Origin: an uncultured Sutterella sp.
Lineage (GTDB): Bacteria; Pseudomonadota; Gammaproteobacteria; Burkholderiales; Burkholderiaceae_F
Assembly (NCBI GenBank): GCA_900767875.1
Contig: CAAGAT010000083.1
Coordinates: 1 to 58,559, forward strand
DNA: 58,559 nt
Direction of reading: 5' to 3'
The position numbers and the translations under genes are program-made. Positions 49,525 through 58,495 of this stretch are shown in pieces; within the stretch, counting starts at the first letter, position 1; each line of letters opens with the position of its first letter. The notes under the pieces were generated by a model. It ran no database searches. It saw only the letters and a list, made by a program, of their open reading frames with translations, and had not been told where the DNA came from.

Positions 49525-50102
49525 TTCGAACGGTTCTGTATCTGCACGGGTTTCTTTCGGGCCCGGGCTCGAAAAAGGCGCAGACCCTCAGGGCCCTCTG
49601 CGAGGCACAGGGCGTGACGTATGTGGCCCCCGACCTCAACATGGCGCCCGCCGAGGCGGCCGCTTTGATCGAGCGCGAGTACGACAAGGCCTGCCGTTTT
49701 GGGGAAGTGGCCGTGGCGGGTGCCAGTCTCGGGGGCTTTTACGCGGCCTGGCTGGCGGGCCGCACGGGCAGCCGGGCGGTTCTTTTGAACCCGGCCGTGG
49801 CCCCTTGGGAGATCGTCCGACACTACAACGGCGAGTACAAGTCCTTTACGGGCGACAAAACGGTGCGGGTGACGAGTGAGTACGCCGACGAGCTGCGCCG
49901 ATTGGATTCGGCACCCTTTGTCGATCCGGCGCGTGTGCTGATGATTTTGTCCACGGGCGACGAGGTGCTCGACTGGCAAAAGGCGGTGCACCGGTACCCG
50001 GACGTGCAAAGCATCGTCATCGAGGGGAGCGACCGCCGCATCTCGTGCTTTGACGAGTACGCCGCGGGCGTGTGCGCCTTTCTGCTCGGCTCGGGGCTCT
50101 GA
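49521..50102 (+). CDS. YqiA-family alpha/beta hydrolase
   Basis: The 193-residue esterase-like protein starts MIRTVLYLHGFLSGPGSKKA and has the nucleophile elbow GASLGGFYAAWLA (Ser), an acid in STGDEVLDW and a late FDEYAAG region where the usual catalytic histidine of YqiA is expected; the spacing there looks altered (SDRRISCFDEY). The physiological substrate is unknown. It is coupled to mpl through a GTGA overlap. Confidence 0.82.
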   Translation: MIRTVLYLHGFLSGPGSKKAQTLRALCEAQGVTYVAPDLNMAPAEAAALIEREYDKACRFGEVAVAGASLGGFYAAWLAGRTGSRAVLLNPAVAPWEIVRHYNGEYKSFTGDKTVRVTSEYADELRRLDSAPFVDPARVLMILSTGDEVLDWQKAVHRYPDVQSIVIEGSDRRISCFDEYAAGVCAFLLGSGL

Positions 50103-50250
50103 GGCCCCGGCTCGCAAGCTTGGGGCCCTCGGGGGGCGGCGCGGTAAAATTTGCCCTTCAAGACAAGGCGGACCGTCGGCGGCCCGCCGCGCCGGCGCCC
50201 GCCGTCCGTTCGGGCACGGCCTGACCGCTTTTTTTTTTGAAAGCCATTCG

Positions 50251-52221
50251 ATGTATTTGTTTTTTGAAGAGGCCGGGGACTTCAAGGCCGGCACCGTTCT
50301 GAAAAAGGACGAGACGACCTATCAGGTGGAACTGACGACCGGCCGTCGCTGCAAGGTCAAGGCAAGCCACACGTTTTTCGAGTTTGAAAAGCCCTCGGCC
50401 GCGCAGTTTCTCGAGCAGGCGCAGAGCACGGCCGCCGAGATGGACCCGATGTTCGTCTGGGAAGTGGCGCCCGACGAGGAATTCGACTACGAGCAGACCG
50501 CCCGCGACTACTTTTCCACGGTGACGGCCGTCGAAAAGGGCGCGGCCCTGCTGGTGCTGCACGGCAACCCGGCCTACTTTTACCGCAAGGGACGCGGGCA
50601 CTACAAAAAGGCTCCCGAAGAGGTGCTGCAACGCGCGCTGCAGGCGATCGAGCGCAAAAAGCGCGAGGAAGAGCGCCGCAAGGAACTCACCGAGCGCATG
50701 ATCGCGGGCGAGCTGCCCGCCGAGATCGCCGAGCGCGCCTACGACCTGCTGCTCTCGCCCGACAAGAACAGCACCGAGTGGAAGGCCCTCAACAGTGCCG
50801 CGAGCGAAAAGCGCATGATCCCCTTAAAGCTTCTGATCGACCTCGGGGCCATTCCCGACGCCTTCGCCTGGCACGCTCAGAGCTTTTACCGCACCAACTT
50901 CCCCAAGGGCACGGGCTTTGCGCCCGAGGTCTGCGAGGTGCCCGAAGAGCCCGAGAACCTGCCCCTGGCGCAGGTCGACGCCTTCTCGATCGACGACTCT
51001 TCGACGACGGAAATCGACGACGCGGCCAGCGTCACGCACCTGGAGGGCGGCAAGAGCCGCATCGGCATTCACATTGCGGCGCCCGCGCTGATCATGCCGC
51101 GCGGCGGCCCCACCGATCAGGCCGCCCGCGCCCGCATGACGACCGTCTACGCGCCGGGCATGAAAACGACCATGCTGCCCGAAAGCTGGATCAAGCGCAC
51201 GAGTCTGGACGAAGGGCGGTGCGTGCCGTGCCTGTCGCTCTATGTGATGGTGGACGATGCGACGATGTCGGTTCAGTCGACCGAAACGCGCCTGGAAAAG
51301 ATTGAGGTCAAGCACAATCTGCGCTACGACCTGTTGCACGAGGCCGTCACGGCCGAGGCGATTGAAAACGACACTCTGACGGTGCCTTACGCGCACGAAA
51401 TCGGCTTTTTGTGGCGCTTCGGCAAGGCCCGTCAGGCCGAGCGCGAAGAGCGGCGCGGACGCCCGGAACCAGCCGGTCACATCGATTGGTACCTCGAGCT
51501 TGAAGGCGAGGGCGAAAACCTGCGCATCATCCGCAAGGGCCGGGCGCGCGGCGAGCCCCTCGATCTGCTGGTGGCCGAACTGATGATCTTTGCCAACAGC
51601 ACCTGGGGCCTGTGGCTCGAAGAGTGCAAGACGGCGGGCATCTACCGCGGTCAGCGCATGGGTCGCGTGCGCATGAGCACGACCCCCTCGCCGCACGACG
51701 GCCTCGGGGTGCTGCGCTACTCGTGGGCCACCTCGCCGCTGCGCCGCTACGTGGACCTCGTCAATCAGCGACAGCTCATCAGCGCGGCCTGCGGCACGCC
51801 CGCACCCTACTCGGGCAAGGACGCCGACTTGTTTGCGATCGTGAGTCAATTCGAAGGCATCTACGAGACCTGCCGGGAATTTCAGCGCCGCATGGAGTGC
51901 TACTGGTCGCTGCGCTGGCTCGAGCAGGAGGGCATGAAGGAGGTCGAAGCCGCCGTCATCAAGGGCGATCTGGTGCGCGTCGACGGGCTGCCGCTCGTGC
52001 AGCGTATTCCGGGCCTGCCCGAACTCGAGCGCGGCCGCAAGGTGGTGCTCACGATCCTGAGCTTTGACTACATCAACGTGCTCTTTGAGGCCAAGCTCAC
52101 GGCGGTGCTCGATGAGACCGACGAAGAGGCCCTCGACGAGGCCGACACGCTGGCCGATGAGACGCAGGAGGCGAGCGAAGCGCCCAAGCCGCAGGACGGT
52201 GACGCCGCCCCGGCCGCCTAA
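50251..52221 (+). CDS. RNB-domain ribonuclease (RNase II/R family)
   Basis: A 656-residue protein with the RNB catalytic signature VDAFSIDDSSTTEIDDAASV (metal-binding aspartates) and ATSPLRRYVDLVNQRQL. The N-terminal half (MYLFFEEAGDFKAGTVLKKD) replaces the usual cold-shock domains. The lineage-specific form is typical of betaproteobacteria. It should degrade RNA 3' to 5'. An acidic tail (DETDEEALDEADTLADE) follows the S1-like end. ATG 50251 begins the conserved N-terminus; the frame is open upstream without similarity. A run of ten T residues precedes the start. Confidence 0.87.
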   Translation: MYLFFEEAGDFKAGTVLKKDETTYQVELTTGRRCKVKASHTFFEFEKPSAAQFLEQAQSTAAEMDPMFVWEVAPDEEFDYEQTARDYFSTVTAVEKGAALLVLHGNPAYFYRKGRGHYKKAPEEVLQRALQAIERKKREEERRKELTERMIAGELPAEIAERAYDLLLSPDKNSTEWKALNSAASEKRMIPLKLLIDLGAIPDAFAWHAQSFYRTNFPKGTGFAPEVCEVPEEPENLPLAQVDAFSIDDSSTTEIDDAASVTHLEGGKSRIGIHIAAPALIMPRGGPTDQAARARMTTVYAPGMKTTMLPESWIKRTSLDEGRCVPCLSLYVMVDDATMSVQSTETRLEKIEVKHNLRYDLLHEAVTAEAIENDTLTVPYAHEIGFLWRFGKARQAEREERRGRPEPAGHIDWYLELEGEGENLRIIRKGRARGEPLDLLVAELMIFANSTWGLWLEECKTAGIYRGQRMGRVRMSTTPSPHDGLGVLRYSWATSPLRRYVDLVNQRQLISAACGTPAPYSGKDADLFAIVSQFEGIYETCREFQRRMECYWSLRWLEQEGMKEVEAAVIKGDLVRVDGLPLVQRIPGLPELERGRKVVLTILSFDYINVLFEAKLTAVLDETDEEALDEADTLADETQEASEAPKPQDGDAAPAA

Positions 52222-52387
52222 GCGCCGCCCGAGCGTTTCGGCCGATTTTGAGCCCCCGGTGCGCGTGTGTGCCTCGGGGGCTTTCAATTGATGTTTGACC
52301 GCGCGTTTGGCACCGTGTGGCTGGCTTAGAATCCAAGAAAAGGACGATGATGTCCTGCCGTCCGTCAAAACAAAAACAGGAGGCCTT

Positions 52388-53206
52388 ATGGATAAGTATT
52401 TTGTGATCGGCAACCCGGTCAAGCACTCTTTGTCGCCCGACATTCACACGATGTTCGCCAAGCAGTTCGATCTGGATCTGAGCTACGGGCGCTACGAGAT
52501 TGAGGCCGGCTGCTTTATCGACGGCATGTCCGTGCTGCGCCGCGAACACGCGCCCAAGGGCGCCAACGTGACGCACCCCTTCAAGATGGACGCCTATCAG
52601 TATTGCGATGAAGTCACCGAACGCGCCCGCAAGTGCGAAGCGGTCAACACGCTGACCTTTGACGGCTCGCGCGTGATCGGCGACACCACCGACGGCAAGG
52701 GCTTTGTGACGGACGTGACGCAGCGCTGCGAAGCCTCCCTCACGGGTGCCCGCGTGCTCATCCTCGGGGCGGGCGGCGCAGGCCGAGGCTTGGTGACGGC
52801 TCTCGAAGACGAAGGTTGCGCGCGCCTCTATCTGGCAAACCGCACGCCCGAAAAGGCGCTGGCGGCCGCCTCCGTTTTGGGTTGCTCGGGCGGTAGTTTC
52901 GCCGACCTCATGCATGAAAAGTTCGACATCGTGATCAACGCCACGGCGGCGGGCTTCTCGGGAGCGGCCCCGGCCGTGCCCGCGGGCATTTTCTCCGAAT
53001 GCGCCCTGGCGGTGGATCTGACCTACGCGAGCCGTCCGACGCCCTTCATGCTGCTGGCCAAAGAATCGGGCGCGGTGCGCGTTGAAGACGGCCTGGGCAT
53101 GCTCGTGGCGCAGGCGGCCGAAAGCTTTGCCATCTGGACGGGCCGTATGCCCGACAGCACGCTGGTCTATAAGGCGCTGCGCGCCAAGCTTGACGCCGCG
53201 GCCTAA
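52388..53206 (+). CDS. aroE: Shikimate dehydrogenase
   Basis: The 272-residue enzyme reduces 3-dehydroshikimate to shikimate with NADPH. Motifs are FVIGNPVKHSLSPDIHTMFA, the catalytic lysine region GANVTHPFKMDAYQYCDEVT, NTLTFDGSRVIGDTTDGKGF, the nucleotide loop LILGAGGAGRGLV, and GLGMLVAQAAESFAIWTG. One usual residue differs: the K in NVTxPxK is followed by M rather than E/Q. A strong CAGGAGGCC lies before ATG 52388. It is monocistronic with its own terminator. Confidence 0.94.
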   Translation: MDKYFVIGNPVKHSLSPDIHTMFAKQFDLDLSYGRYEIEAGCFIDGMSVLRREHAPKGANVTHPFKMDAYQYCDEVTERARKCEAVNTLTFDGSRVIGDTTDGKGFVTDVTQRCEASLTGARVLILGAGGAGRGLVTALEDEGCARLYLANRTPEKALAAASVLGCSGGSFADLMHEKFDIVINATAAGFSGAAPAVPAGIFSECALAVDLTYASRPTPFMLLAKESGAVRVEDGLGMLVAQAAESFAIWTGRMPDSTLVYKALRAKLDAAA

Positions 53207-53229
53207 AGCCCAAGCGGGCCCGCGAGCCT

Positions 53230-53277
53230 GACAACGGCGGATTTCGCTTTGCCGGCGAAGTCCGCCGTTGTCTTTGT
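53230..53277 (+). terminator. Terminator of aroE
   Basis: ACAACGGCGGA (53231-53241) pairs perfectly with TCCGCCGTTGT (53261-53271), with inner TTCGC/GCGAA pairing, followed by CTTTGTT. The remaining 240 bp before mgtE contain no gene; the mgtE promoter must lie there but is not obvious. Confidence 0.85.
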
Positions 53278-53516
53278 TGGCAGGCTTTTTTCCTTTGCTT
53301 TGACGCACTCGGGGGCAGACGCGGCACGCTTGGGCGTACAATGCCGCCCGTGAGCCGTCGGTTCGATCCCGGGCGTCGTTGTCTTTTGGGGCGCATCCGG
53401 CCCCTTTGCGGGCCCAACCGATCGACGTTTGCGGCGCCTCACTTCAATTGCCGCGCCAATTTTTTGGCACTCCCATCAACCACCTCTGACGACGGTTTTT
53501 CGCAAGGAGATATGCA

Positions 53517-55001
53517 GTGACGGAGCTCGACGCAAAAACGCAGGCGCTTTTGCCCGATGAAGACGATCTGCTCTCGCGCGATCCCGAGGTGGCCAACCGC
53601 TCCCTCGAGCGCATCGCGCAGATCTTTGAGGAGCAGGATAAGCGCGGCACCGTCTCGGGCAACAATCCCGACGAGCCGCAGGCCGCGGCCTTGGATCCGA
53701 CGGCCCGCACGGAACTCACGGAAGTTCTCAGCGACCTGCACCCGGCCGACATCGCCTACATTCTCGAAGCGCTTCCTCCCGAACAGCGTCTGGCGGTTTG
53801 GAGCCTCGTGCGCCACGAGCACGAAGGCGACGTGCTCATCGAGGTGAGCGAAGGCGTTCGTGAAACCCTGATCGAGTCGATGGACCGCGAAGAGCTCGTC
53901 GACGCGGTCGAAGGGCTCGATACCGACGAAATCGCCGACCTGGTGGACGATCTGCCGCCCGATGTGGTGGCCGAGGTGCAGGAGGGCCTGTCGCACGAAG
54001 AGCGCGCCCAGCTGCGCGCGGCCATGAGCTACCCCGAAGAGAGCGTGGGTGCGCGCATGGACTTCGAGATGATTTCCATCCGCCAGGACGTCTCGCTTGA
54101 GATTGTTCTGAAATTCCTACGCCGCTTTGAGTCGCTGCCCGACCATACCGACCAGCTCTTTGTGGTCGACCGACAGGGCAAGTTCCTGGGCACGCTTCCG
54201 GTGGCGCAGATTCTGGTGCACGAGCCCGGCCGCCCCGTGGCCGCGCTCATGCGCACGGACGTGATGACCCTCAATCCGCTCGATGAAGCCACCGACGCGG
54301 CCCAGGCCTTTGAGCGCTACGACTTGGTGAGCGCTCCGGTGGTCGATGAGGCCGGGCGCTTGGTCGGGCGACTGACCGTCAACGAGGTCGTGGACGTGAT
54401 CCGAGAGGAAAGCGCCGAAGACGCGTACGCGGCCGTGGGTCTGGATGAAGAGCAGGATATTTTCGGCAGCGTCTGGGAGTCGGCCAAGAGCCGCTGGGTG
54501 TGGCTCGGCGTCAATCTTTGCACCGCCTTTTTCGCCTCGCGCGTGATCAGCGCCTTTGACGGCACGATCGCCAAGGTGGTGGCTCTGGCCGCCCTGATGC
54601 CCGTGGTGGCCGGCATGGCGGGCAACTCGGGCAATCAGACGCTCACGCTGCTGGTGCGTTCCATGGCCATGGGGCAGCTCACCGACGCCAACACCGGGCG
54701 CCTCGTGCGCAAGGAGTTTCTCGTTGCGCTCATCAACGGCCTGGTGTGGGGCGCCATTGCCGGGCTGTGCTCCTGGGGCCTGTATCAAGACAGCGATCAG
54801 GGCATGCTACTCGGGGGCGTGATGGCTCTGGCCATGCTCCTCAATATCGTTCTGGGGGCGGCCATGGGCTTGGCCGTCCCGCTCGGTTTAAAGTCCCTCA
54901 ATAAGGACCCGGCCATGGGCGGCTCGGTGTTGCTGACCTTCATGACCGACTCGGGCGGCTTTTTGATTTTCCTCGGGCTGGCCACCGTCTTTTTCCGCTA
55001 G
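53517..55001 (+). CDS. mgtE: Magnesium transporter MgtE
   Basis: A 494-residue protein. A helical MgtE N domain (about 60-165, LHPADIAYILEALPPEQRLAVW) and a tandem CBS domain (about 175-300, with VGARMDFEMISI and VVDEAGRLVGRLTVNEVVDVIREE) precede a five-segment membrane domain. The latter has VVAGMAGNSGNQTLTLLVRSM, the conserved pore signature. It conducts Mg2+ inward and is gated by cytoplasmic Mg2+ through the N and CBS domains. The start is GTG 53517 with AAGGAG upstream; a nearby ATG at 53512 is out of frame and stops at once. Confidence 0.95.
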   Translation: MTELDAKTQALLPDEDDLLSRDPEVANRSLERIAQIFEEQDKRGTVSGNNPDEPQAAALDPTARTELTEVLSDLHPADIAYILEALPPEQRLAVWSLVRHEHEGDVLIEVSEGVRETLIESMDREELVDAVEGLDTDEIADLVDDLPPDVVAEVQEGLSHEERAQLRAAMSYPEESVGARMDFEMISIRQDVSLEIVLKFLRRFESLPDHTDQLFVVDRQGKFLGTLPVAQILVHEPGRPVAALMRTDVMTLNPLDEATDAAQAFERYDLVSAPVVDEAGRLVGRLTVNEVVDVIREESAEDAYAAVGLDEEQDIFGSVWESAKSRWVWLGVNLCTAFFASRVISAFDGTIAKVVALAALMPVVAGMAGNSGNQTLTLLVRSMAMGQLTDANTGRLVRKEFLVALINGLVWGAIAGLCSWGLYQDSDQGMLLGGVMALAMLLNIVLGAAMGLAVPLGLKSLNKDPAMGGSVLLTFMTDSGGFLIFLGLATVFFR

Positions 55002-55213
55002 CGCCGTCTCCCTCAAGCTTCGTGCGTGGACTTCCGACCACCGCTTTTGCGCAAAGAATTGTCAGCATTTGTGGCCGCCTTCTTATGAAGACGGCCTTCG
55101 TGCGTTTGCAGGATGCCAAAAGTGCCCTCAACGGGGTAAAGTTGAAGGTAGATTCATTCTGCATTCAAAGAGGGGTGGCATGCCCGAAGAGGGCCGGCGC
55201 CCGGAGAAAAACT

Positions 55214-55738
55214 ATGAAAACCAAACTTGCACTCATTGGCGCCGTGACGGCTGCACTTTTGACCGCGGGCTGCGCCAACGACGGCACGGCCTATCGCTCG
55301 GACGTGTACTGGGCCGGGCAGGTCAATCAGGCCCAGGAGGTCAAGACGGTTCAGATCATTGCCGTGATGCCTGCGCGCATCACCGTGGACAACCGTTACG
55401 AGCGCGATGACTCGGCCACGATGGGCACGATTCTCGGGGCCCTGGCCGGTGCCGTGATCGGCGCGACGGTGAGTGACTCGCCCGATGCGGTCATCGCGGG
55501 CACCGTGGGCGGCGCGGCCCTCGGTAACGTCACGGGCAAGGGCGTGAGCGGCCGGCCCGAAAACTTTGTCGAGGGCGTGCAGATCACGTTCCGTCAGGGC
55601 GATCGGATCTTCAATTCGGCCCAGGTCGGACGCGTGTGCGAATTTAAGACGGGCACGGCCATCATGGTCTCGCCCTCGCCCAACGAAACGCGCATTCAGC
55701 CCAACAATCCGTACGGCTGCGGGCCGTCCTCGCACTAA
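55214..55738 (+). CDS. Glycine-zipper outer membrane lipoprotein (SlyB/Pcp-like)
   Basis: The 174-residue lipoprotein has signal peptide and lipobox LLTAGC (C20), then a glycine-zipper pair (GTILGALAGAVIGATVSDSP and AVIAGTVGGAALGNVTGKG), as in SlyB/Pal-associated 17-kDa antigens. The C-terminal domain (GVQITFRQGDRIFNSAQVG) is typical. Such proteins stabilise the outer membrane, and slyB is magnesium-regulated in enterobacteria, which fits the position after mgtE. ATG 55214 starts the signal; the frame open from 55022 is not conserved. Confidence 0.85.
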   Translation: MKTKLALIGAVTAALLTAGCANDGTAYRSDVYWAGQVNQAQEVKTVQIIAVMPARITVDNRYERDDSATMGTILGALAGAVIGATVSDSPDAVIAGTVGGAALGNVTGKGVSGRPENFVEGVQITFRQGDRIFNSAQVGRVCEFKTGTAIMVSPSPNETRIQPNNPYGCGPSSH

Positions 55739-55766
55739 CGAACGCTTCTGTGAAGGGGGAACGTCG

Positions 55767-56249
55767 ATGAAAAAAGTGATGCTTGCGACGCTGCTGGCGT
55801 CGGCCGCGGCCGCCGTCGGGGCACAGACCGGTTCGGTGCCGCCCGACTATCCCGAACAGGCCGCGCGCTATCAGGCCAATCCGGTCGAGGCGCAGATCGA
55901 GGCCGTGCGCCGCAACTACGAGGATGTCAAGGCTCGTGCGCAGGCCAGGCTCGATGCCCAGCAGCGCGAGCAGGCCGAACGCGCGCAGATTGAGGCGCAG
56001 ATCAAGCTGCAAAACGAAAAGAAGGCGCGTGCGGCCGCTCAGGCCCGGGCCAAGGAAGCGGCCCGCAAGGCCGCCAAAGAGGAAAAGTACCGCGACGAAA
56101 AGCGCGCGCTCGAATTGGAAATGAAGCGCATGGACGTGCGCTCCAAGCAAAGCGACTTGGAAGTCAAGGAAGCGGTGAACCGCGAAAAGGTGCGCCGCGC
56201 CAACGAAATCGTCGAGCGTGAGCTCGAGCGCGATTACCCGGCCAAGTAA
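55767..56249 (+). CDS. Secreted coiled-coil protein
   Basis: A 160-residue product with a signal peptide (MKKVMLATLLASAAAAVGAQ) and then one long charged helix rich in Ala, Arg, Glu, Lys and Gln (residues 40-160). I do not recognise the family. GAAGGGGGAA before ATG 55767 is a good ribosome binding site, and it follows the lipoprotein gene by 28 bp, so they are likely co-transcribed. It resembles the protein at 39747-40436 in style only. Confidence 0.75.
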   Translation: MKKVMLATLLASAAAAVGAQTGSVPPDYPEQAARYQANPVEAQIEAVRRNYEDVKARAQARLDAQQREQAERAQIEAQIKLQNEKKARAAAQARAKEAARKAAKEEKYRDEKRALELEMKRMDVRSKQSDLEVKEAVNREKVRRANEIVERELERDYPAK

Positions 56250-56267
56250 GGCCGGAGTCCGAGTGCC

Positions 56268-56555
56268 TCAGTCCCCGAAGAGTTTTCTGAGCTCGTCGGG
56301 GATTCCTTTTTTGACGGGCTTGTCGCGCGACTGCAGGGCTTTGGACGAGAGCTCATTGGCGCTGTACTCGTCCTGGATCATGTCGCGGTAATAGCTCAGA
56401 GGCTCGGCCGAGGTCAGAAACCGTTCGGCCACTTCGCTGCCCACGTCTTCGTAACGAAGGACGCGTTTGGTGTCAAACAAGATGTCGAGCGCGCGAGTCG
56501 TCGGATCATAGCCGGCCGAAACGATCCCTCCGCGGTGGATCGGTTTTCTGAGCAT
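56268..56555 (-). CDS. KTSC-domain protein
   Basis: The 95-residue protein matches the KTSC pattern: IVSAGYDPTTRALDILFDTK, then VLRYEDVGSEVAERFLTSAEP and YYRDMIQDEY. The small domain is of unknown function, often found fused to or near nucleic-acid enzymes. ATG 56555 has TTGGAG nine bases upstream and is preferred over a TTG at 56567. It is convergent with the coiled-coil gene. Confidence 0.82.
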   Translation of the reverse strand: MLRKPIHRGGIVSAGYDPTTRALDILFDTKRVLRYEDVGSEVAERFLTSAEPLSYYRDMIQDEYSANELSSKALQSRDKPVKKGIPDELRKLFGD

Positions 56556-56671
56556 GAGCTTCTCCAATAAGCAGCGGCAAAGTACCTAAGAGCGATTATA
56601 GGGCTCGCCTCCGACTACAATCTCTCGGCTAATCCCTTACGTTTCCAACGACCTCTTCAGACGCACACACC

Positions 56672-57283
56672 ATGGCCGACCACAGCATTCACCCCGACGC
56701 ACGCATCGCCCGGCTCGAGGAACTCTTCGCGTCCCTGCCCGGACTCGGGCCGCGCTCGGCCGCGCGCCTGGTCACCGACCTGCTTACGGACCGGCGCCGT
56801 GAAGCCGAAGAACTCGTCGAGGGGCTCGGCGCCACGCTGCGTCTGGTGCATCACTGCCCGAACTGCCACACGCTCACCACGCAGGAGCTGTGCGGTTTTT
56901 GCGCCGACAAGACGCGCGACCAAACCCAGGTGTGCGTCGTCGAGAGCGTGGCCGACCAAAAGGCCGTGGAGGCGAGCATCGCCTACAAGGGCGGCTACTT
57001 TGTTCTCATGGGCCGCGTCAACCCGATCGAAGGAACCGAGCCGCAGGACCTCGGGCTGCCGCTTCTGATGGAGCGCATCGAGCGCGACGGGGTGCGGGAA
57101 GTGATCCTGGCCACGAGCTACACGCCCGAAGGGGACGTGACGGCGCACTTTATCGCCGGCGCCATCCGCAAACACTGCCCGCAGGTGCGCGTGACGCGCC
57201 TTGCCAAGGGCCTTCCCACCGGGGTGGAGCTCGAATACGCCGATGTGGCGAGCATCGCCTCGGCCGTGTCGGCGCGCCGCTGA
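56672..57283 (+). CDS. recR: Recombination protein RecR
   Basis: A 203-residue protein with a helix-hairpin-helix (FASLPGLGPRSAARLV), a zinc finger of four cysteines (CPNCHTLTTQELCGFC) and a Toprim domain (VCVVESVADQKAVEAS, YFVLMGRVNPIEG). RecR acts with RecF and RecO to load RecA at single-strand gaps. dnaX and the YbaB gene, its usual neighbours, are absent here. A short AAAAAC/GTTTTT hairpin directly after the stop may end the transcript. Confidence 0.95.
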   Translation: MADHSIHPDARIARLEELFASLPGLGPRSAARLVTDLLTDRRREAEELVEGLGATLRLVHHCPNCHTLTTQELCGFCADKTRDQTQVCVVESVADQKAVEASIAYKGGYFVLMGRVNPIEGTEPQDLGLPLLMERIERDGVREVILATSYTPEGDVTAHFIAGAIRKHCPQVRVTRLAKGLPTGVELEYADVASIASAVSARR

Positions 57284-57418
57284 AAAACGCCCGTTTTTCT
57301 TGGGATTAGTGCCCAATGGGCGGTTTTGTCCGAGCCGGACGCGCTAAAGTAAAACCATTGTTGGTTGGAACACGGGTGCCCGAAAGGCTCGGGCGCAAAG
57401 GCGAGAGAAGGCGAAGGG

Positions 57419-58381
57419 ATGCTGGAAGCGGTTTTGCAGTCGGCGCAGGCTGTGCTGGTGCTGTTTTCGATTGCGTACGTCGGGTTTGAGACGAGCCGGC
57501 GCGGCTGGTACAACGACGACAGCCGCCGCCTGATGGCGCGCCTTGTGAACCTGTGTCTGCCGCTTTTTCTTTTCTACAACGTCACAAGCAAGTTCACGCA
57601 GCAGGATCTGATGGACGTGCTGCATGTGGCCGCGCTTCCCTTTTCCACGCTGGGCCTCAACTGGCTCATTTCCCTGGCGATCGTGCGCCTGGGCTGGGTG
57701 CGCAAGGAAATCGCCGGCGCGTTCGTGGCCTGCTTTTCGGGCGCCACGGTGACGTTCCTCGGGATTCCCGTCATCAGCATCATGTTCGGCGAGGCGGCGA
57801 TCGGGTACCTGCTCGTGTACTTTTTCGCCAATGTCACCTTCATTTGGACGATCGGCCTGTACGGCATTCAGATCGACGGCGTGCACCGCGCCGGGCGCCG
57901 TCAGCCGAGCCTTTTTTCCAAAAACAGCCTCAAGATGTTCTTTCAGCCGCCGCTCATGGGCTTTTTGATCGGCGTCGTCTTTGTGGTGCTCGCCCTGCCG
58001 CTGCCCGATCCGCTGGTGATGGTCACGCGCGATTTGGGGCGGGTCACGACGCCCTTGGCGCTCATCTTCATCGGCGTGACGATTCAGTACATCGGCATTG
58101 AAAAGATCCTGCACATTCCGCGGGAAGTCTGGTTCATTCTCTTTTCCTGCTTTGTGCTGCGCCCGGTGGTGATGTACTTTGCCACGGGCTTTGTGGGCAT
58201 GTCCGACGAGGCCCGTCAGGTCTTCATCGTCTCCTCGTGCATGCCCGTGTCTTCAGTCATCGGGGTGCTGGCGAAAAACTACGGCGCCGACGAGGCCTTC
58301 TGCTCGGAGGCGATCGGCATCTCGACCATCGCGTTGCTCTTTGCGCTGCCGATCATTCTGCTGTTCGTGCGCATGCTCTGA
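57419..58381 (+). CDS. AEC family permease
   Basis: A 320-residue membrane protein with about ten segments and the auxin efflux carrier fold (LVNLCLPLFLFYNVTSKFT, GAFVACFSGATVTFLGIPVI, and C-terminal MPVSSVIGVLAKNYGADEAF). It is a paralogue of 11507-12439, with which it shares the family core but little loop sequence. The substrate is probably a carboxylic acid, not determinable from sequence. ATG 57419 begins the first segment; an in-frame start at 57365 would add 18 polar residues. Confidence 0.85.
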   Translation: MLEAVLQSAQAVLVLFSIAYVGFETSRRGWYNDDSRRLMARLVNLCLPLFLFYNVTSKFTQQDLMDVLHVAALPFSTLGLNWLISLAIVRLGWVRKEIAGAFVACFSGATVTFLGIPVISIMFGEAAIGYLLVYFFANVTFIWTIGLYGIQIDGVHRAGRRQPSLFSKNSLKMFFQPPLMGFLIGVVFVVLALPLPDPLVMVTRDLGRVTTPLALIFIGVTIQYIGIEKILHIPREVWFILFSCFVLRPVVMYFATGFVGMSDEARQVFIVSSCMPVSSVIGVLAKNYGADEAFCSEAIGISTIALLFALPIILLFVRML

Positions 58382-58398
58382 GGGTTTCCAACGCAGCA

Positions 58399-58436
58399 AA
58401 ACGCCGCCGATTCCGATAAAGGAAAAGGCGGCGTTT
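58399..58436 (+). terminator. Terminator of the AEC permease gene
   Basis: AAACGCCGCC (58399-58408) pairs perfectly with GGCGGCGTTT (58427-58436), a 10-bp stem 18 bp after the stop codon, ending in TTTGTGT. Confidence 0.85.
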
Positions 58437-58464
58437 GTGTCCCAAACTCCCGAACTAGATCCTA

Positions 58465-58495
58465 GAGCGAACTTGACTAAGGTCAATGTTCGCTC
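58465..58495. promoter_or_regulatory. Palindrome with FNR-like core
   Basis: GAGCGAAC (58465-58472) pairs with GTTCGCTC (58488-58495), and between them TTGAC-TAAG-GTCAA forms a 14-bp palindrome of the FNR/CRP family type. One base (58487) is unpaired. It is followed by AT-rich sequence up to the window end, so it may be an operator or hairpin for a gene beyond the window. Confidence 0.45.
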
